Made by a program: the position numbers and the translations under genes
Part shown: positions 27,678 to 36,233 of the stretch, in pieces
How the letters are laid out: every line of letters begins with the position of its first letter
Position numbering within the stretch: position 1 is the stretch's first letter
Assembly: GCF_900302495.1 (NCBI RefSeq)
Contig: NZ_OMKW01000002.1
Coordinates: 558,001 to 622,000, forward strand
Source of the DNA: Pontivivens insulae
GTDB lineage: Bacteria; Pseudomonadota; Alphaproteobacteria; Rhodobacterales; Rhodobacteraceae
DNA length: 64,000 nt
Direction: 5' to 3'
The notes under the pieces: model-generated
What the model saw: only the letters and a program-made list of their open reading frames with translations
Databases searched by the model: none
Told to the model about the DNA's origin: nothing

Positions 27678-29138
27678 CTACATCAATTTCTTTCCCCGTG
27701 TGACGGGGATGTCAAGTTCCTGTATCTTCTTGCGCAGCGTGTTGCGGTTGATCCCGAGCAATTGTGCGGTCTTCACCTGATTGCCGCGCGTGGCAGCGAG
27801 GCTCAGCGCGATCAGCGGCATCTCAACCTCTCGAAGAATGCGGTCATAGAGGCCCGCTGGCGGCAATTCCCCGCCATGCAGGTCAAAATAGCGCCGCAAA
27901 TGGTTCTCGATCGCCTCGCCCAGACGCTCACCATCCATCCCGCCGCTGCGCGTGGCAGCAGAGCTTGGCCGCGCGGCCAGCTCCTCACGCACTTCACGCG
28001 CGCCGATCACGTCATCCGGGCACAGGGCTGCGAGGCGCCGCATCAGGTTCTCCAACTCGCGGACATTGCCGGTCCACTGTTCCTGCTTGAGCACGTCAAT
28101 CGCGTCGGTAGAGATGCTCTTGCGCGGCAGGCCCTCAGCCTCAGCCCGCCCCAGAAAGGCCCGCGCCAGATCCGGGATATCCTCAAGGCGCTCGCGCAGC
28201 GGCGGCAGACGTACTGGCACGACATTCAGGCGATAGAACAGATCCTCACGAAACCGGCCCTCATTGATCAGGGCGCGCAGATCCTGGTGGGTTGCCGCAA
28301 TGATGCGCACGTCAGCCGGAATATTCTCCCGCCCGCCGATCCGCGTAAACTCGCCCTCTTGCAACACACGCAACAGGCGGGTCTGCGCATCCGCAGGCAT
28401 ATCCCCGATCTCATCCAGAAACAGCGTACCGCCCGCCGCCGCCTCAAAACGGCCCGTCGTGCGCTCTGTGGCCCCGGTGAAGGCGCCCTTCTCATGTCCG
28501 AAAAGCTCACTCTCAATCAACTCTCTCGGAATGGCCGCCATATTGAGTGCGACAAAGGGCTTGTCCTTCCGCGTGCCGAAATTGTGCAAGGCGCGTGCGA
28601 CCAACTCTTTGCCCGTTCCGCTCTCACCATTGATCATGACGCTCAAGGTCGTATTCATCAGGCGTGCCATGATGCGATACACGTCCTGCATCGCCGGGCT
28701 GCGTCCGATCAGTGGCAGGTTCTCGGTCGAGACGGTCTCTGGCTCCGACGTGTTTGAAGAGGTCGGTGCACGGTCACGTTGGCCCAGCCCCTTGCGGACC
28801 TGCTCCAGAACCTCTTTCAGGTCGAAGGGTTTGGGCAGATACTCGTACGCCCCTGCCTCAGCCGCGCGAATGGCCGTCATCACCGTATTCTGAGCGCTCA
28901 TGACGATAACTGGCAAATCGGGCCGTTTGCGCCGGATCGCCGGTAACAGGTCCAGACCGTCACCGTCGGGCATCATCACGTCCGTGACCACGACGTCGCC
29001 ATCGCCCTCTTCAACCCAGCGCCACAGCGTGTTGACAGAGCCGGTGGCCCGCACCCGGCAGCCAGCGCGCGTCAGGGCCTGGCTCAACACGGTCCGAATG
29101 GCGCGGTCATCGTCGGCAATCAGGATCGTTCCGTCCAT
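27678..29138 (-). CDS. ntrC: Nitrogen regulation response regulator NtrC
   Basis: A 486-residue sigma-54-type activator. The receiver has phosphoacceptor Asp53 ([15 protein letters not shown]). The AAA+ domain has Walker [16 protein letters not shown], an intact sigma-54 loop in [19 protein letters not shown], and Walker [14 protein letters not shown]. The Fis-type helix-turn-helix lies at the end ([18 protein letters not shown]). The intact GAFTGA contrasts with the NtrX encoded downstream. NtrC activates nitrogen-assimilation genes when phosphorylated by NtrB. Its ATG shares one base with the ntrB end. Confidence 0.96.
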   Translation of the reverse strand: MDGTILIADDDRAIRTVLSQALTRAGCRVRATGSVNTLWRWVEEGDGDVVVTDVMMPDGDGLDLLPAIRRKRPDLPVIVMSAQNTVMTAIRAAEAGAYEYLPKPFDLKEVLEQVRKGLGQRDRAPTSSNTSEPETVSTENLPLIGRSPAMQDVYRIMARLMNTTLSVMINGESGTGKELVARALHNFGTRKDKPFVALNMAAIPRELIESELFGHEKGAFTGATERTTGRFEAAAGGTLFLDEIGDMPADAQTRLLRVLQEGEFTRIGGRENIPADVRIIAATHQDLRALINEGRFREDLFYRLNVVPVRLPPLRERLEDIPDLARAFLGRAEAEGLPRKSISTDAIDVLKQEQWTGNVRELENLMRRLAALCPDDVIGAREVREELAARPSSAATRSGGMDGERLGEAIENHLRRYFDLHGGELPPAGLYDRILREVEMPLIALSLAATRGNQVKTAQLLGINRNTLRKKIQELDIPVTRGKKLM

Positions 29139-30202
29139 CAGCGTGGCTCCTTCCAGACAGGCAACAGGACGCGAAACGCCGTCCAGCCCGGTTCACTTTC
29201 ACATTCGACGACACCGCCATGCTGACTGACGATCTTTGAAACCAGCGCCAGCCCCAGCCCGGATCCGGCAGCCTTGGTGCTGACAAAGGGTTCAAACAGA
29301 TCGGCCTTCAAATCGTCGGGAACGCCATGACCATTGTCGATGATCGAGATTTCCAGCGGCAGGCTCTCGCGCCGCCCCCCGGGGAGACTCAACGACACGC
29401 CAGAGCGATAGGCGGTGCGCAGCGTGATCATCGCACCCATCTTCGGTGCTGCTTCGGCCGCATTCTTGATCAGGTTCAGCATGACCTGCATCAGCTGATC
29501 GGCATCGCCCGGAGTCGACGGCAAGGAGGGGTCGTAATCTTCGACAAATCGCACGGCCTTACCGAAACCCGATTCCGCGCTCAGCTTTGCGCGGTTGAGA
29601 ATGTCGTGGATGTTGACCGGATCGCGCGCGACGGGGCGCAAATCGCCGAACTGCTCCACCCGCTCCAACAGCTTGCCAATGCGCTCTGCCTCTTCCCGGA
29701 TCAGCACCGTCAATTCGGCATCGTCGCGCGTGGCGCTCATCTCCAGCAATTGTGCCGCGCCCGAAATGCCAGCAAGCGGATTCTTGATCTCATGGGCCAG
29801 CATCGCGGCCATCCCGGTCACCGAACGCGCAGCCGCCCGTGCTGACAGCGAACGATCCATCTTCTCGGCAATCGAGCGGGGTTGCAGTTGCAGCAAGATC
29901 AAACCGTCATCGCCCACCGGCGCGGCCTGCACACTGGCCACACGCGGCGGATGATCCGCCCAGACCAACTCGATGTCATGCTGTGCATAACTCACACTGT
30001 TTCGGCGCGCCTGCTGGACCATGTCCAACACGGCCGACCCCGCGCCGGAAAACTGGGTGATCGGCTTTCCACGCAATTGGCGATCGGACAGACCGGCGAA
30101 AATCTCCGCCGAAATGTTGACCGATTGGATCCGATCTTCCGCGTCCAGCATGATTGCCGGATAAGGATTGGCATTCCAGATCGCCTCATAATCCACGCTC
30201 AT
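29138..30202 (-). CDS. ntrB: Nitrogen regulation histidine kinase NtrB
   Basis: A 354-residue cytoplasmic kinase/phosphatase for NtrC, normally governed by PII proteins. A PAS domain occupies about residues 5-110 ([20 protein letters not shown]). The H box is [20 protein letters not shown], the N box LIKNAAEA, and the G boxes [12 protein letters not shown] and [12 protein letters not shown]. No membrane segment is present. The gene overlaps dusB by four bases, as in the nifR3-ntrB-ntrC operon of Rhodobacter. Confidence 0.96.
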   Translation of the reverse strand: MSVDYEAIWNANPYPAIMLDAEDRIQSVNISAEIFAGLSDRQLRGKPITQFSGAGSAVLDMVQQARRNSVSYAQHDIELVWADHPPRVASVQAAPVGDDGLILLQLQPRSIAEKMDRSLSARAAARSVTGMAAMLAHEIKNPLAGISGAAQLLEMSATRDDAELTVLIREEAERIGKLLERVEQFGDLRPVARDPVNIHDILNRAKLSAESGFGKAVRFVEDYDPSLPSTPGDADQLMQVMLNLIKNAAEAAPKMGAMITLRTAYRSGVSLSLPGGRRESLPLEISIIDNGHGVPDDLKADLFEPFVSTKAAGSGLGLALVSKIVSQHGGVVECESEPGWTAFRVLLPVWKEPR

Positions 30203-31206
30203 GCGGCCTGATCCTCATGTGTCATCGAAAAAGCCTCCCGCAACAGCGGTCTCGCGGCCTCGGGCGACGGTGCCGTCAGAATGGCACGCCGCAGCGGCGA
30301 TGGTGCCGGCAATTGGTCGAGATACCACCCCAGATGTTTCCGCGCACATTTCAACCCGTGCTCAGTCCCATAGAAGCTGAGCATCGCGTCATAGTGCTCC
30401 AACACCAGATCACACAGCGCCTCGTGATTGAAATTTTGGTGCACGCTCTGTGCACGCTCTGTGCACGCGTTGTGTATGCCCTGTGCGACCTCGGAAATCA
30501 GCCAGGGTCGGCCCTGAGCACCCCGCCCGATCATCACCCCAGCTGCGCCAGATTGCTCCAGAGCCGTCTTCGCGTCCGCAGTGCCCAAAATGTCACCATT
30601 GGCAATCACGGGGATATCTGGAACGGCCTCAACAACGTCACGGATCGCTGCCCAATCGGCGCGACCCTTATAGAATTGGCAGCGCGTTCGCCCATGAATC
30701 GTGACCATCTGAACGCCCGCATCGCGTGCCCGCCGCGCAATTTCGGGCGCATTGAGCAGATCGTCATTCCAACCCAGACGCGTCTTCAAAGTAACGGGCA
30801 CGTCAACGGCCTTAACCACCGCTTCGATCAACGACAATGCGTGATCCGGGTCGCGCATCAAGGCAGAGCCGGACGCCCCGTTTGTCACTTGTTTTGCAGG
30901 ACATCCCATATTGATGTCGACAATGCGGGCGCCGCGATCCACGACCAGCTTGGCACATTCAGCCATCCAGTAGGCCTCACGCCCTGCAATCTGGACGCTC
31001 GCATTGCCCAGATCGCCATGCACTTCTGCCTTCGCGCGGGTCGATGGTCGGTTTTGGACCATCTCCTGACTGGCCACCATCTCACTGACCACAAGTCCCG
31101 CACCAAACCGGGACACCAGACGCCGGAACGGCAGGTCGGTGATGCCCGCAAGCGGGGCCAGAAGGACGTTCGAGTTCAGGGAAATGGAGCCAACAGTGAG
31201 GGTCAT
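30199..31206 (-). CDS. dusB: tRNA-dihydrouridine synthase (NifR3/DusB)
   Basis: 335 residues. Reduces uridines in tRNA D-loops using FMN and NADPH. The start MTLTVGSISLNSN is set by AGGAAACAGG before ATG 31206. Family blocks: LLAPLAGITDLPFRRL, the active-site motif DINMGCPAKQVTNGASGSAL with Cys, VTLKTRLGW, VTIHGRTRCQFYKG and IANGDI, then GVMIGRGAQGRPWL. A short linker after IHNACTERAQSVHQ is encoded by 11-base tandem repeats. It is the first gene of the nitrogen regulation operon. Confidence 0.96.
   Translation of the reverse strand: MTLTVGSISLNSNVLLAPLAGITDLPFRRLVSRFGAGLVVSEMVASQEMVQNRPSTRAKAEVHGDLGNASVQIAGREAYWMAECAKLVVDRGARIVDINMGCPAKQVTNGASGSALMRDPDHALSLIEAVVKAVDVPVTLKTRLGWNDDLLNAPEIARRARDAGVQMVTIHGRTRCQFYKGRADWAAIRDVVEAVPDIPVIANGDILGTADAKTALEQSGAAGVMIGRGAQGRPWLISEVAQGIHNACTERAQSVHQNFNHEALCDLVLEHYDAMLSFYGTEHGLKCARKHLGWYLDQLPAPSPLRRAILTAPSPEAARPLLREAFSMTHEDQAA
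30439..30482. repeat. 11-base tandem repeat inside dusB
   Basis: GTGCACGCTCT occurs at 30439-30449 and 30450-30460 exactly, then as GTGCACGCGTT (30461-30471) and more loosely as GTGTATGCCCT (30472-30482). Since 11 is not a multiple of three, gain or loss of one unit would shift the dusB reading frame. Confidence 0.8.
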
Positions 31207-31321
31207 GTGCCTGTTTCCTGTGCAAGAATATCGCTTAGCGCATTTTTCAGGCACACGCAATTCCTTGCCCCCGCCGATGACTTGGCCCATCTTGCGCAAA
31301 ACCGCCATGAAAGGACCCAAA

Positions 31322-32449
31322 ATGCGCACCGCCGCCCTTATCGTTGCTGCCGGGTCCGGGATGCGGATGGGGGCTGGATTGCCCAAGCAATACAGGCTTT
31401 TAGGCGGTCAGCCCGTTTTGCGCAGAACGGTTCTCTCACTGCTCGACCACGTGGATGATCTGCGGGTCGTGATCAACCCTGACTTCGCGTCTGAGGCGGA
31501 ACAGGCGCTCGCCGGGCTCAACGTGCCAAATCCGGTGCCCGGCGGCGCCACGCGCGCGGAAAGTGTCCGGGCGGGGTTGGAGGCTTTGGCCGAAAGTGCG
31601 CCTGATATTGTTCTGATCCACGATGCCGCCCGGCCGTTCCTTTCCGCGGACATCATCACTTCGCTAAAGCAGGCTTTAAGCGACCATGACGGTGCCTGTC
31701 CGGTTCTGCCGGTTGTTGATGCCCTTTGGCACGGCGAGGATCGGCTCGACACCAGCCATCCGCGCGACGGCTTGCTGCGCGCTCAAACGCCACAAGCGTT
31801 CCGCTATGACGCCATTCTGCACGCCCATCGCGCACAAACGGGAGATGTGGCCGACGATGTGGCTGTGGCGCGGGCTGCCGGGCTGGAGGTTGTCGCGGTG
31901 CCCGGCGACGAGCGAAATTTCAAGATTACGACGGCCGCCGACATGGCGCGTGCCGAACGGGAGAGCCCTATGGATATACGGGTCGGGAACGGCTTTGATG
32001 TGCACAGATTGGTTGAGGGTGATCATGTAACCCTCTGCGGAATAGACATTCCTCATGATCGCGCCTTGTCGGGGCACTCGGATGCCGATGTGGCGATGCA
32101 TGCCATCACGGACGCGATTTTTGGTGCTTTGGCCGAGGGGGATATCGGGCAGTGGTTTCCGCCCTCCGATATGCAATGGAAAGGTGCGGCGTCTCATATC
32201 TTTCTGGAAAAAGCGGTGGAGCGTGTCGCGGCCAGAGGTGGAACCATCAGCCATCTGGACTGCACGATCATCTGCGAACAGCCCAAGATCGGACCTGTCG
32301 CGGGTGCGATGCGTGCGCGCATCGCCGAGATTTGTGGCCTGACCGAGGACCGCGTCAGTGTGAAGGCTACGACGTCCGAACGGCTCGGCTTTCCGGGCCG
32401 TGGGGAGGGGATCGCGGCGCAGGCGACTGCCACGGTGGTACTGTCATGA
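31322..32449 (+). CDS. ispDF: Bifunctional MEP-pathway enzyme IspD-IspF
   Basis: A 375-residue fusion. Residues 1 to about 218 are 2-C-methyl-D-erythritol 4-phosphate cytidylyltransferase: ALIVAAGSGMRMGAGLPKQY, IHDAARPFLS and DVADDVAVARAAG. From about 219 it is the 2,4-cyclodiphosphate synthase: VGNGFDVHRLVEGD, LSGHSDADVAMHAITDAI with the metal ligands, and KATTSERLGFPGRGEG. The ATG at 31322 is preceded by AAAGGA. Fused ispDF is common in alphaproteobacteria. The stop overlaps pgpA. Confidence 0.96.
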   Translation: MRTAALIVAAGSGMRMGAGLPKQYRLLGGQPVLRRTVLSLLDHVDDLRVVINPDFASEAEQALAGLNVPNPVPGGATRAESVRAGLEALAESAPDIVLIHDAARPFLSADIITSLKQALSDHDGACPVLPVVDALWHGEDRLDTSHPRDGLLRAQTPQAFRYDAILHAHRAQTGDVADDVAVARAAGLEVVAVPGDERNFKITTAADMARAERESPMDIRVGNGFDVHRLVEGDHVTLCGIDIPHDRALSGHSDADVAMHAITDAIFGALAEGDIGQWFPPSDMQWKGAASHIFLEKAVERVAARGGTISHLDCTIICEQPKIGPVAGAMRARIAEICGLTEDRVSVKATTSERLGFPGRGEGIAAQATATVVLS

Positions 32450-32943
32450 TGGTCGCCCGACTGATCGCAAGTTTTGGCGGAGTTGGCTTTCTGCCCAAGG
32501 CGCCGGGAACGTGGGGCAGTCTGGCCGCCCTGCCCTTTGCGTGGCTTTTGCACGGTCTCGGAGGACCGTTTCTGCTGACCATCGGAATTCTTGCGGCGAT
32601 CCTGATCGGCGTTCGGGCCACGCAGGAAGTGACGCGCGATGCCAAGGATCATGATCCCGGTTGGGTGGTGATTGACGAGGTCGCAGGCCAGTGGATCGCA
32701 CTTTGGCCTCTCTCCATCGGGATGGTTATGGCCGGAAGCGATCCATGGGTTTTCCCGTGGCCCGGTGTTCTGGGTGGTTTCTTTCTGTTCCGTCTCTTCG
32801 ACATCTGGAAGCCCGGTCCGGTTGGTTGGGCGGACCGTAGGGGCGGCCCTTGGGGCGTAATGCTCGACGACGTGTTTGCGGGGCTATTCGCTGCAATCGT
32901 CCTGGTTGCAACCGCATGGCTTGGCCATCAGGTGCTGTTATGA
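32446..32943 (+). CDS. pgpA: Phosphatidylglycerophosphatase A
   Basis: 165 residues, inner membrane. Dephosphorylates phosphatidylglycerophosphate to phosphatidylglycerol. The N-terminal LIASFGGVGFLPKAPGTWGS, DPGWVVIDEVAGQWIAL with its acidic residues, FRLFDIWKPGP and GVMLDDVFAGL are PgpA blocks. There are about three to four hydrophobic segments. Translation is coupled to ispDF (ATGA overlap) and to pncC downstream. Confidence 0.93.
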   Translation: MMVARLIASFGGVGFLPKAPGTWGSLAALPFAWLLHGLGGPFLLTIGILAAILIGVRATQEVTRDAKDHDPGWVVIDEVAGQWIALWPLSIGMVMAGSDPWVFPWPGVLGGFFLFRLFDIWKPGPVGWADRRGGPWGVMLDDVFAGLFAAIVLVATAWLGHQVLL

Positions 32944-33407
32944 GCCGCGCGGCAGAGGTGCTGCGCCTCGCGCGGGCCAAGGGCTGGATGATTGCGACGG
33001 CGGAAAGCTGCACGGGCGGTCTGGTCGCAGCGGCGCTGACAGATGTGCCCGGTTCGTCAGACGTATTTGACCGTGGGTTCCTGACCTACTCCTATCCGGC
33101 AAAGGTTGCGATGCTTGGTGTCCGGCAAGACACGTTGGACGCTGTGGGCGCCGTCTCGGAAGAGGTCGCACGGCAAATGGCCGAGGGGGCCTGTGAGGCA
33201 TCCGATGCTGTTTTGAGTGTCGCGATCACGGGTGTTGCTGGTCCCGGTGCGTCTGGCAGCAAGCCAGAGGGGCTTGTCCACTTTGCCACCACCTCCCCCA
33301 CGGGTACGGTGCATTCCGTCAAGGAATTCGGCCCCTTGGGTCGAGAGGCTGTGCGGCGCGCGAGTGTTGATCACGCTTTGGAGCTGCTCCTCGATAGATT
33401 GATCTAG
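32940..33407 (+). CDS. pncC: CinA-family nicotinamide-nucleotide amidohydrolase
   Basis: 155 residues, equal to the C-terminal CinA domain alone. It deamidates nicotinamide mononucleotide in NAD recycling. The active-site motif ATAESCTGGLVAA, a VFDRGFLTYSYPAKVAML block and VAITGVAGPGASGSKPEGLV are clear. The N-terminal molybdopterin-binding half of full CinA is absent, as in many PncC proteins. The ATG overlaps the pgpA stop, and the end overlaps the convergent topoisomerase gene by four bases. Confidence 0.93.
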   Translation: MSRAAEVLRLARAKGWMIATAESCTGGLVAAALTDVPGSSDVFDRGFLTYSYPAKVAMLGVRQDTLDAVGAVSEEVARQMAEGACEASDAVLSVAITGVAGPGASGSKPEGLVHFATTSPTGTVHSVKEFGPLGREAVRRASVDHALELLLDRLI

Positions 33408-34417
33408 TCAATCAGCACCTTAACATCCTGTTCCGTCACGCTAAGTGTACGGCGCCCGAATACCGGCCGTGAGGTGCGCAGATCTATATTTGCGTCGCGC
33501 TCCAGATGCTCCAGAACGCGCGGATGGATATAGCTTTCGCGCGCAACGCTTGGCGTGTTGCCCAGATGTGTGGCCACAGCCTCAACCGCGTCGAGCACCC
33601 GACCTGATCGCGCGACTTTGCGTGCCGCAGCGGCGCAGAGGACGGTGCCGCCCCATGTGCGGAAGGTCTTCGCGCTCATCTGCTCACCAACGATGCTTTG
33701 CAGATAGGCGTTGAGATCTTGCGCGGTCAGGCGGTTTACATATCTGCCCTCCCGGTAGCGAAAGAGTGGCGTGCGTGGGCCGCCGTGAAGATGGCTCAGC
33801 GCCTGTGCGAGAGGTGCATCCCGCAAGACGATCTTGCGCGCTTGGCCTGATTTGCCGGGAAAGGCAAAGGTCATCTTTGCGCCTTCGATGCGGAGATGGC
33901 GACCGGTCAGCGTGGTCAGACCGCGTGTTCCATTGAGCTTGCGATAGCTCTCGCTGCCCACGCGGATATGGGCGCGGTCGAGAATTGTGACCATCAGGGC
34001 GAGAACCCAACGGCGGCTCATGACCGGGCTCCGCCGATCCGCCAGGACCTGAGACCGCAATGTCGGGAGCGCTGCGGCGAACTCAGTAAGTTGTGCAAAT
34101 TTGCGGTCCGCCTGCCGCGCCTGCCAGTGAGGATGATAGATGTATTGCTTGCGTCCCAGCGCATCACGGCCCATCGCTTGAAGGTCAGCATCTGGGTCGG
34201 GGTTGATCCAGACGTCTGAATAGGCGGGCGGAATGGCCAGGGCATTGATCCGCGCCCGAACGTCTGGGTCCAGGATCCGCCCTTGCGGCCCACGGTAACT
34301 CCATCCCCGGCCAGCCCGGCGTCGGAGAATTCCTTGGGAGAGATCTATGCCGTCCAGAGTGCACATGAGCGGGTAACCCGCGTGGATGGGCTGCCGTTCC
34401 CGCAAGGTCTGCGGCAT
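33404..34417 (-). CDS. Type IB DNA topoisomerase
   Basis: A 337-residue poxvirus-type topoisomerase IB, which relaxes supercoils by a 3'-phosphotyrosyl intermediate. The N-terminal domain begins near GILRRRAGRGWSYRGPQG, with IPPAYSDVWINPDPDADLQA. Catalytic blocks are RVGSESYRKLNGTRGLTTL, MSAKTFRTWGGT, and the Tyr in NTPSVARESYIHP near the C terminus. Bacterial members are scattered and often thought to be horizontally acquired. It stands alone on the minus strand, divergent from the cytochrome gene by 60 bases. The first 18 residues before MCTLDG may not be translated. Confidence 0.92.
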   Translation of the reverse strand: MPQTLRERQPIHAGYPLMCTLDGIDLSQGILRRRAGRGWSYRGPQGRILDPDVRARINALAIPPAYSDVWINPDPDADLQAMGRDALGRKQYIYHPHWQARQADRKFAQLTEFAAALPTLRSQVLADRRSPVMSRRWVLALMVTILDRAHIRVGSESYRKLNGTRGLTTLTGRHLRIEGAKMTFAFPGKSGQARKIVLRDAPLAQALSHLHGGPRTPLFRYREGRYVNRLTAQDLNAYLQSIVGEQMSAKTFRTWGGTVLCAAAARKVARSGRVLDAVEAVATHLGNTPSVARESYIHPRVLEHLERDANIDLRTSRPVFGRRTLSVTEQDVKVLID

Positions 34418-34477
34418 TTGCGCCTGACTTGTTCAGCAAACCCGCTAGGTCTTTTGTCAAAGCAAGAGGAGACTACG

Positions 34478-35050
34478 ATGCGTCTGGCCCTGATATTCAG
34501 CATGTTTGCCCTGCCCGCGCTAGCAGATGATCTTCGCAGTCCCGCTGACTTTGCAACAATTGCTGATGATCAGGCACGGGCTGAGGCGATCTTCGCGGAA
34601 GCCGCGAAGGTGTTTCAGCACCCGCGCTGCTCGAATTGTCATCCGGTTGGTGAGCGGCCGTTTCAGGGCAACGATCCTCATCCGCATCAGCCGCATGTCA
34701 TTCGCGGGGATGGCGGCTTTGGTGCGCCGGGCGGCATGGTCTGTACCACCTGCCACGGAGCGGAGAACTATGAGGCGTCCGGCGTGCCGGGAAACCCGGT
34801 CTGGCACCTCGCCCCAACAGAAATGGGCTGGCATGGACGGTCGGTCGGAGAGATTTGCGCGCAAATCTCAAATCCTGAAATGACGGGTGGTCGAGATCTG
34901 ACCGAGGTTATCGAGCATCTGGCCGAGGATGAATTGGTCCATTGGGGCTGGGCGCCGGGCGCTGACCGCGAACCTGCTCCGGGCAGTGCCGAGGCTCTTG
35001 TCGAATTGATGGAGGCCTGGGTTGCGGCCGGGGCGCATTGCCCGGCCTAA
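34478..35050 (+). CDS. Periplasmic diheme c-type cytochrome-like protein
   Basis: 190 residues with a signal peptide (about 1-16, FALPALA). Two haem c sites, CSNCH (51-55) and CTTCH (89-93), show covalent haem binding in the periplasm. His- and Pro-rich NDPHPHQPHV lies between them. AGAGGAG precedes the ATG at 34478. Similar proteins are sometimes named isoquinoline 1-oxidoreductase subunit, but no molybdenum or Fe-S oxidoreductase genes are nearby, so its redox partner is unknown. Confidence 0.75.
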   Translation: MRLALIFSMFALPALADDLRSPADFATIADDQARAEAIFAEAAKVFQHPRCSNCHPVGERPFQGNDPHPHQPHVIRGDGGFGAPGGMVCTTCHGAENYEASGVPGNPVWHLAPTEMGWHGRSVGEICAQISNPEMTGGRDLTEVIEHLAEDELVHWGWAPGADREPAPGSAEALVELMEAWVAAGAHCPA

Positions 35051-35064
35051 GGGCGGCGTATTGC

Positions 35065-35134
35065 TGCGGGCAGAACCCGATCACGCGCATCGGTTCGGGA
35101 AGGTGTCCGATGCAGGTGACAGGCCCTGCCCGCA
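35065..35134. other. Nested hairpin between convergent genes
   Basis: An outer 9-bp stem TGCGGGCAG (35065-35073) with CTGCCCGCA (35126-35134) encloses an inner 7-bp stem GCATCGG (35087-35093) with CCGATGC (35107-35113). Four more pairs (TCAC 35081-35084 with GTGA 35116-35119) lie between them. It fills the 95-base gap between the ends of the cytochrome and the FGE-like genes. It could be a two-way terminator without T runs or a structured RNA. Confidence 0.45.
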
Positions 35135-35145
35135 ACGTCCCTATG

Positions 35146-36153
35146 TCAGCTTCCGGATGGCATTGGGAAGGTGCGTACGACACGGAAACCGACGGTGGGA
35201 TGCCTCCAATCCTCATGGGCGCCCCTGCGGTTTTCGACACGCAGGGCTTCGGCGCGCATGCTCCAACTGCCCCCGCGCTGGGTGAACCAATTGCAGTCTG
35301 TGCCATCTTGGGCGGCGGGCTCCCAACAGTCGGCTGTCCACTCCCAAACATTGCCGCTGACATCGAATAGATCATATGCATTGGCGGCGAAGGACATGAC
35401 GGGGCGCGTGGCGAAAGCATCATAATTGCCAATGCCATAACCAACGTCGTTTCCAGTCCAATAGACAGTGTCCGTACCGCCACGGGCTGCGAATTCCCAC
35501 TCCTCACCTGTTGGCAAACGGTAGTTGAAGGCGGGGTCGAGGGACGATAGCCAATCGGTGAATGCGACGGCGTCGGCATGACTGACATTGATGACGGGCA
35601 AGCCCGACGTTCCAAACCCATCATCGGCGGGCCGATAACGGTTACAGCCCCCCTCCGCTACACAGCGAGACCATGCGTCGAATGTCACCTCGCCCTGCCC
35701 GATTGCAAAAGGCGCGATTGGTTCAGCCCCCAGGGGAGCACCGGGCAGCGATCCGCCTGCGACAATAACCATCGGCGGACACTCGGCGCAGTCCGTAAAG
35801 GGCACGCCGTAAGAATCCGCCGGGTTCACGCCCTCTGCCAGATAGGTCCGCGCATCGAGCCGCTGGCCTCGGCTGTTGATGTCATCGGCGGAGAGGGTGA
35901 ACTCTGCACGTTGGAACAGGTCCGCGAAAAGCGGCGCCTCGACGATGATCTCGTCCCCAACGTTGAGCGTTTGGGAGAAGCGGAACCACGACCGCCCCTC
36001 ATCATACTCCCCTTGCGCAGCCGCGCCATTCACCCGCACGTTGGCGTCAAAAGGAACGTTGCGCAGCAGGAAATCTTGCGATTGGGCCACGATAGAGGTC
36101 GTGACCATCGATGATCCCGCCAAGAGCCCCGTGAATATGAATGTCTTGAGCAT
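35146..36153 (-). CDS. Secreted SUMF1/FGE-like protein without catalytic cysteines
   Basis: 335 residues. A signal peptide (about 1-23) and a beta-type N-terminal domain (about 25-110) precede a formylglycine-generating-enzyme-like domain. That domain shows PPMVIVAGGSLPGAP, VINVSHADAVAFTDWLS, YRLPTGEEWEFAARGG, LFDVSGNVWEWTADCW and the end HPTVGFRVVRTF. True sulfatase activators have a Cys pair in the segment after GGS; here it reads GGSWSMRAEALRVENRRG, with none, so this is not expected to make formylglycine. The ATG at 36153 follows GGGGAAGG. Role unknown. Confidence 0.8.
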   Translation of the reverse strand: MLKTFIFTGLLAGSSMVTTSIVAQSQDFLLRNVPFDANVRVNGAAAQGEYDEGRSWFRFSQTLNVGDEIIVEAPLFADLFQRAEFTLSADDINSRGQRLDARTYLAEGVNPADSYGVPFTDCAECPPMVIVAGGSLPGAPLGAEPIAPFAIGQGEVTFDAWSRCVAEGGCNRYRPADDGFGTSGLPVINVSHADAVAFTDWLSSLDPAFNYRLPTGEEWEFAARGGTDTVYWTGNDVGYGIGNYDAFATRPVMSFAANAYDLFDVSGNVWEWTADCWEPAAQDGTDCNWFTQRGGSWSMRAEALRVENRRGAHEDWRHPTVGFRVVRTFPMPSGS

Positions 36154-36185
36154 GTGCCTTCCCCGCTGCTGTGAATTTGGTCTTT

Positions 36186-36221
36186 GGTGCGTCCGCGCGC
36201 CCCACAACGCGCGAACGCACC
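36186..36221. other. Long intergenic hairpin, possible terminator
   Basis: A 14-bp stem (36186-36199 with 36208-36221, one G-T pair) and loop CCCCACAA lie 12 bases after the stop of the binding-protein gene on the minus strand. No T run follows on either strand, so a classical intrinsic terminator is doubtful. Confidence 0.5.
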
Positions 36222-36233
36222 TCCCCTTCGGCG

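Noticed and set aside
30154-31458. A 434-codon plus-strand frame opposite dusB
   Set aside because: Antisense shadow of dusB, composition unlike real proteins of this genome.
34478-35050. Assigning the diheme protein as an isoquinoline oxidoreductase subunit
   Set aside because: Only two CxxCH haem motifs are visible. No molybdenum or Fe-S subunits are encoded nearby.
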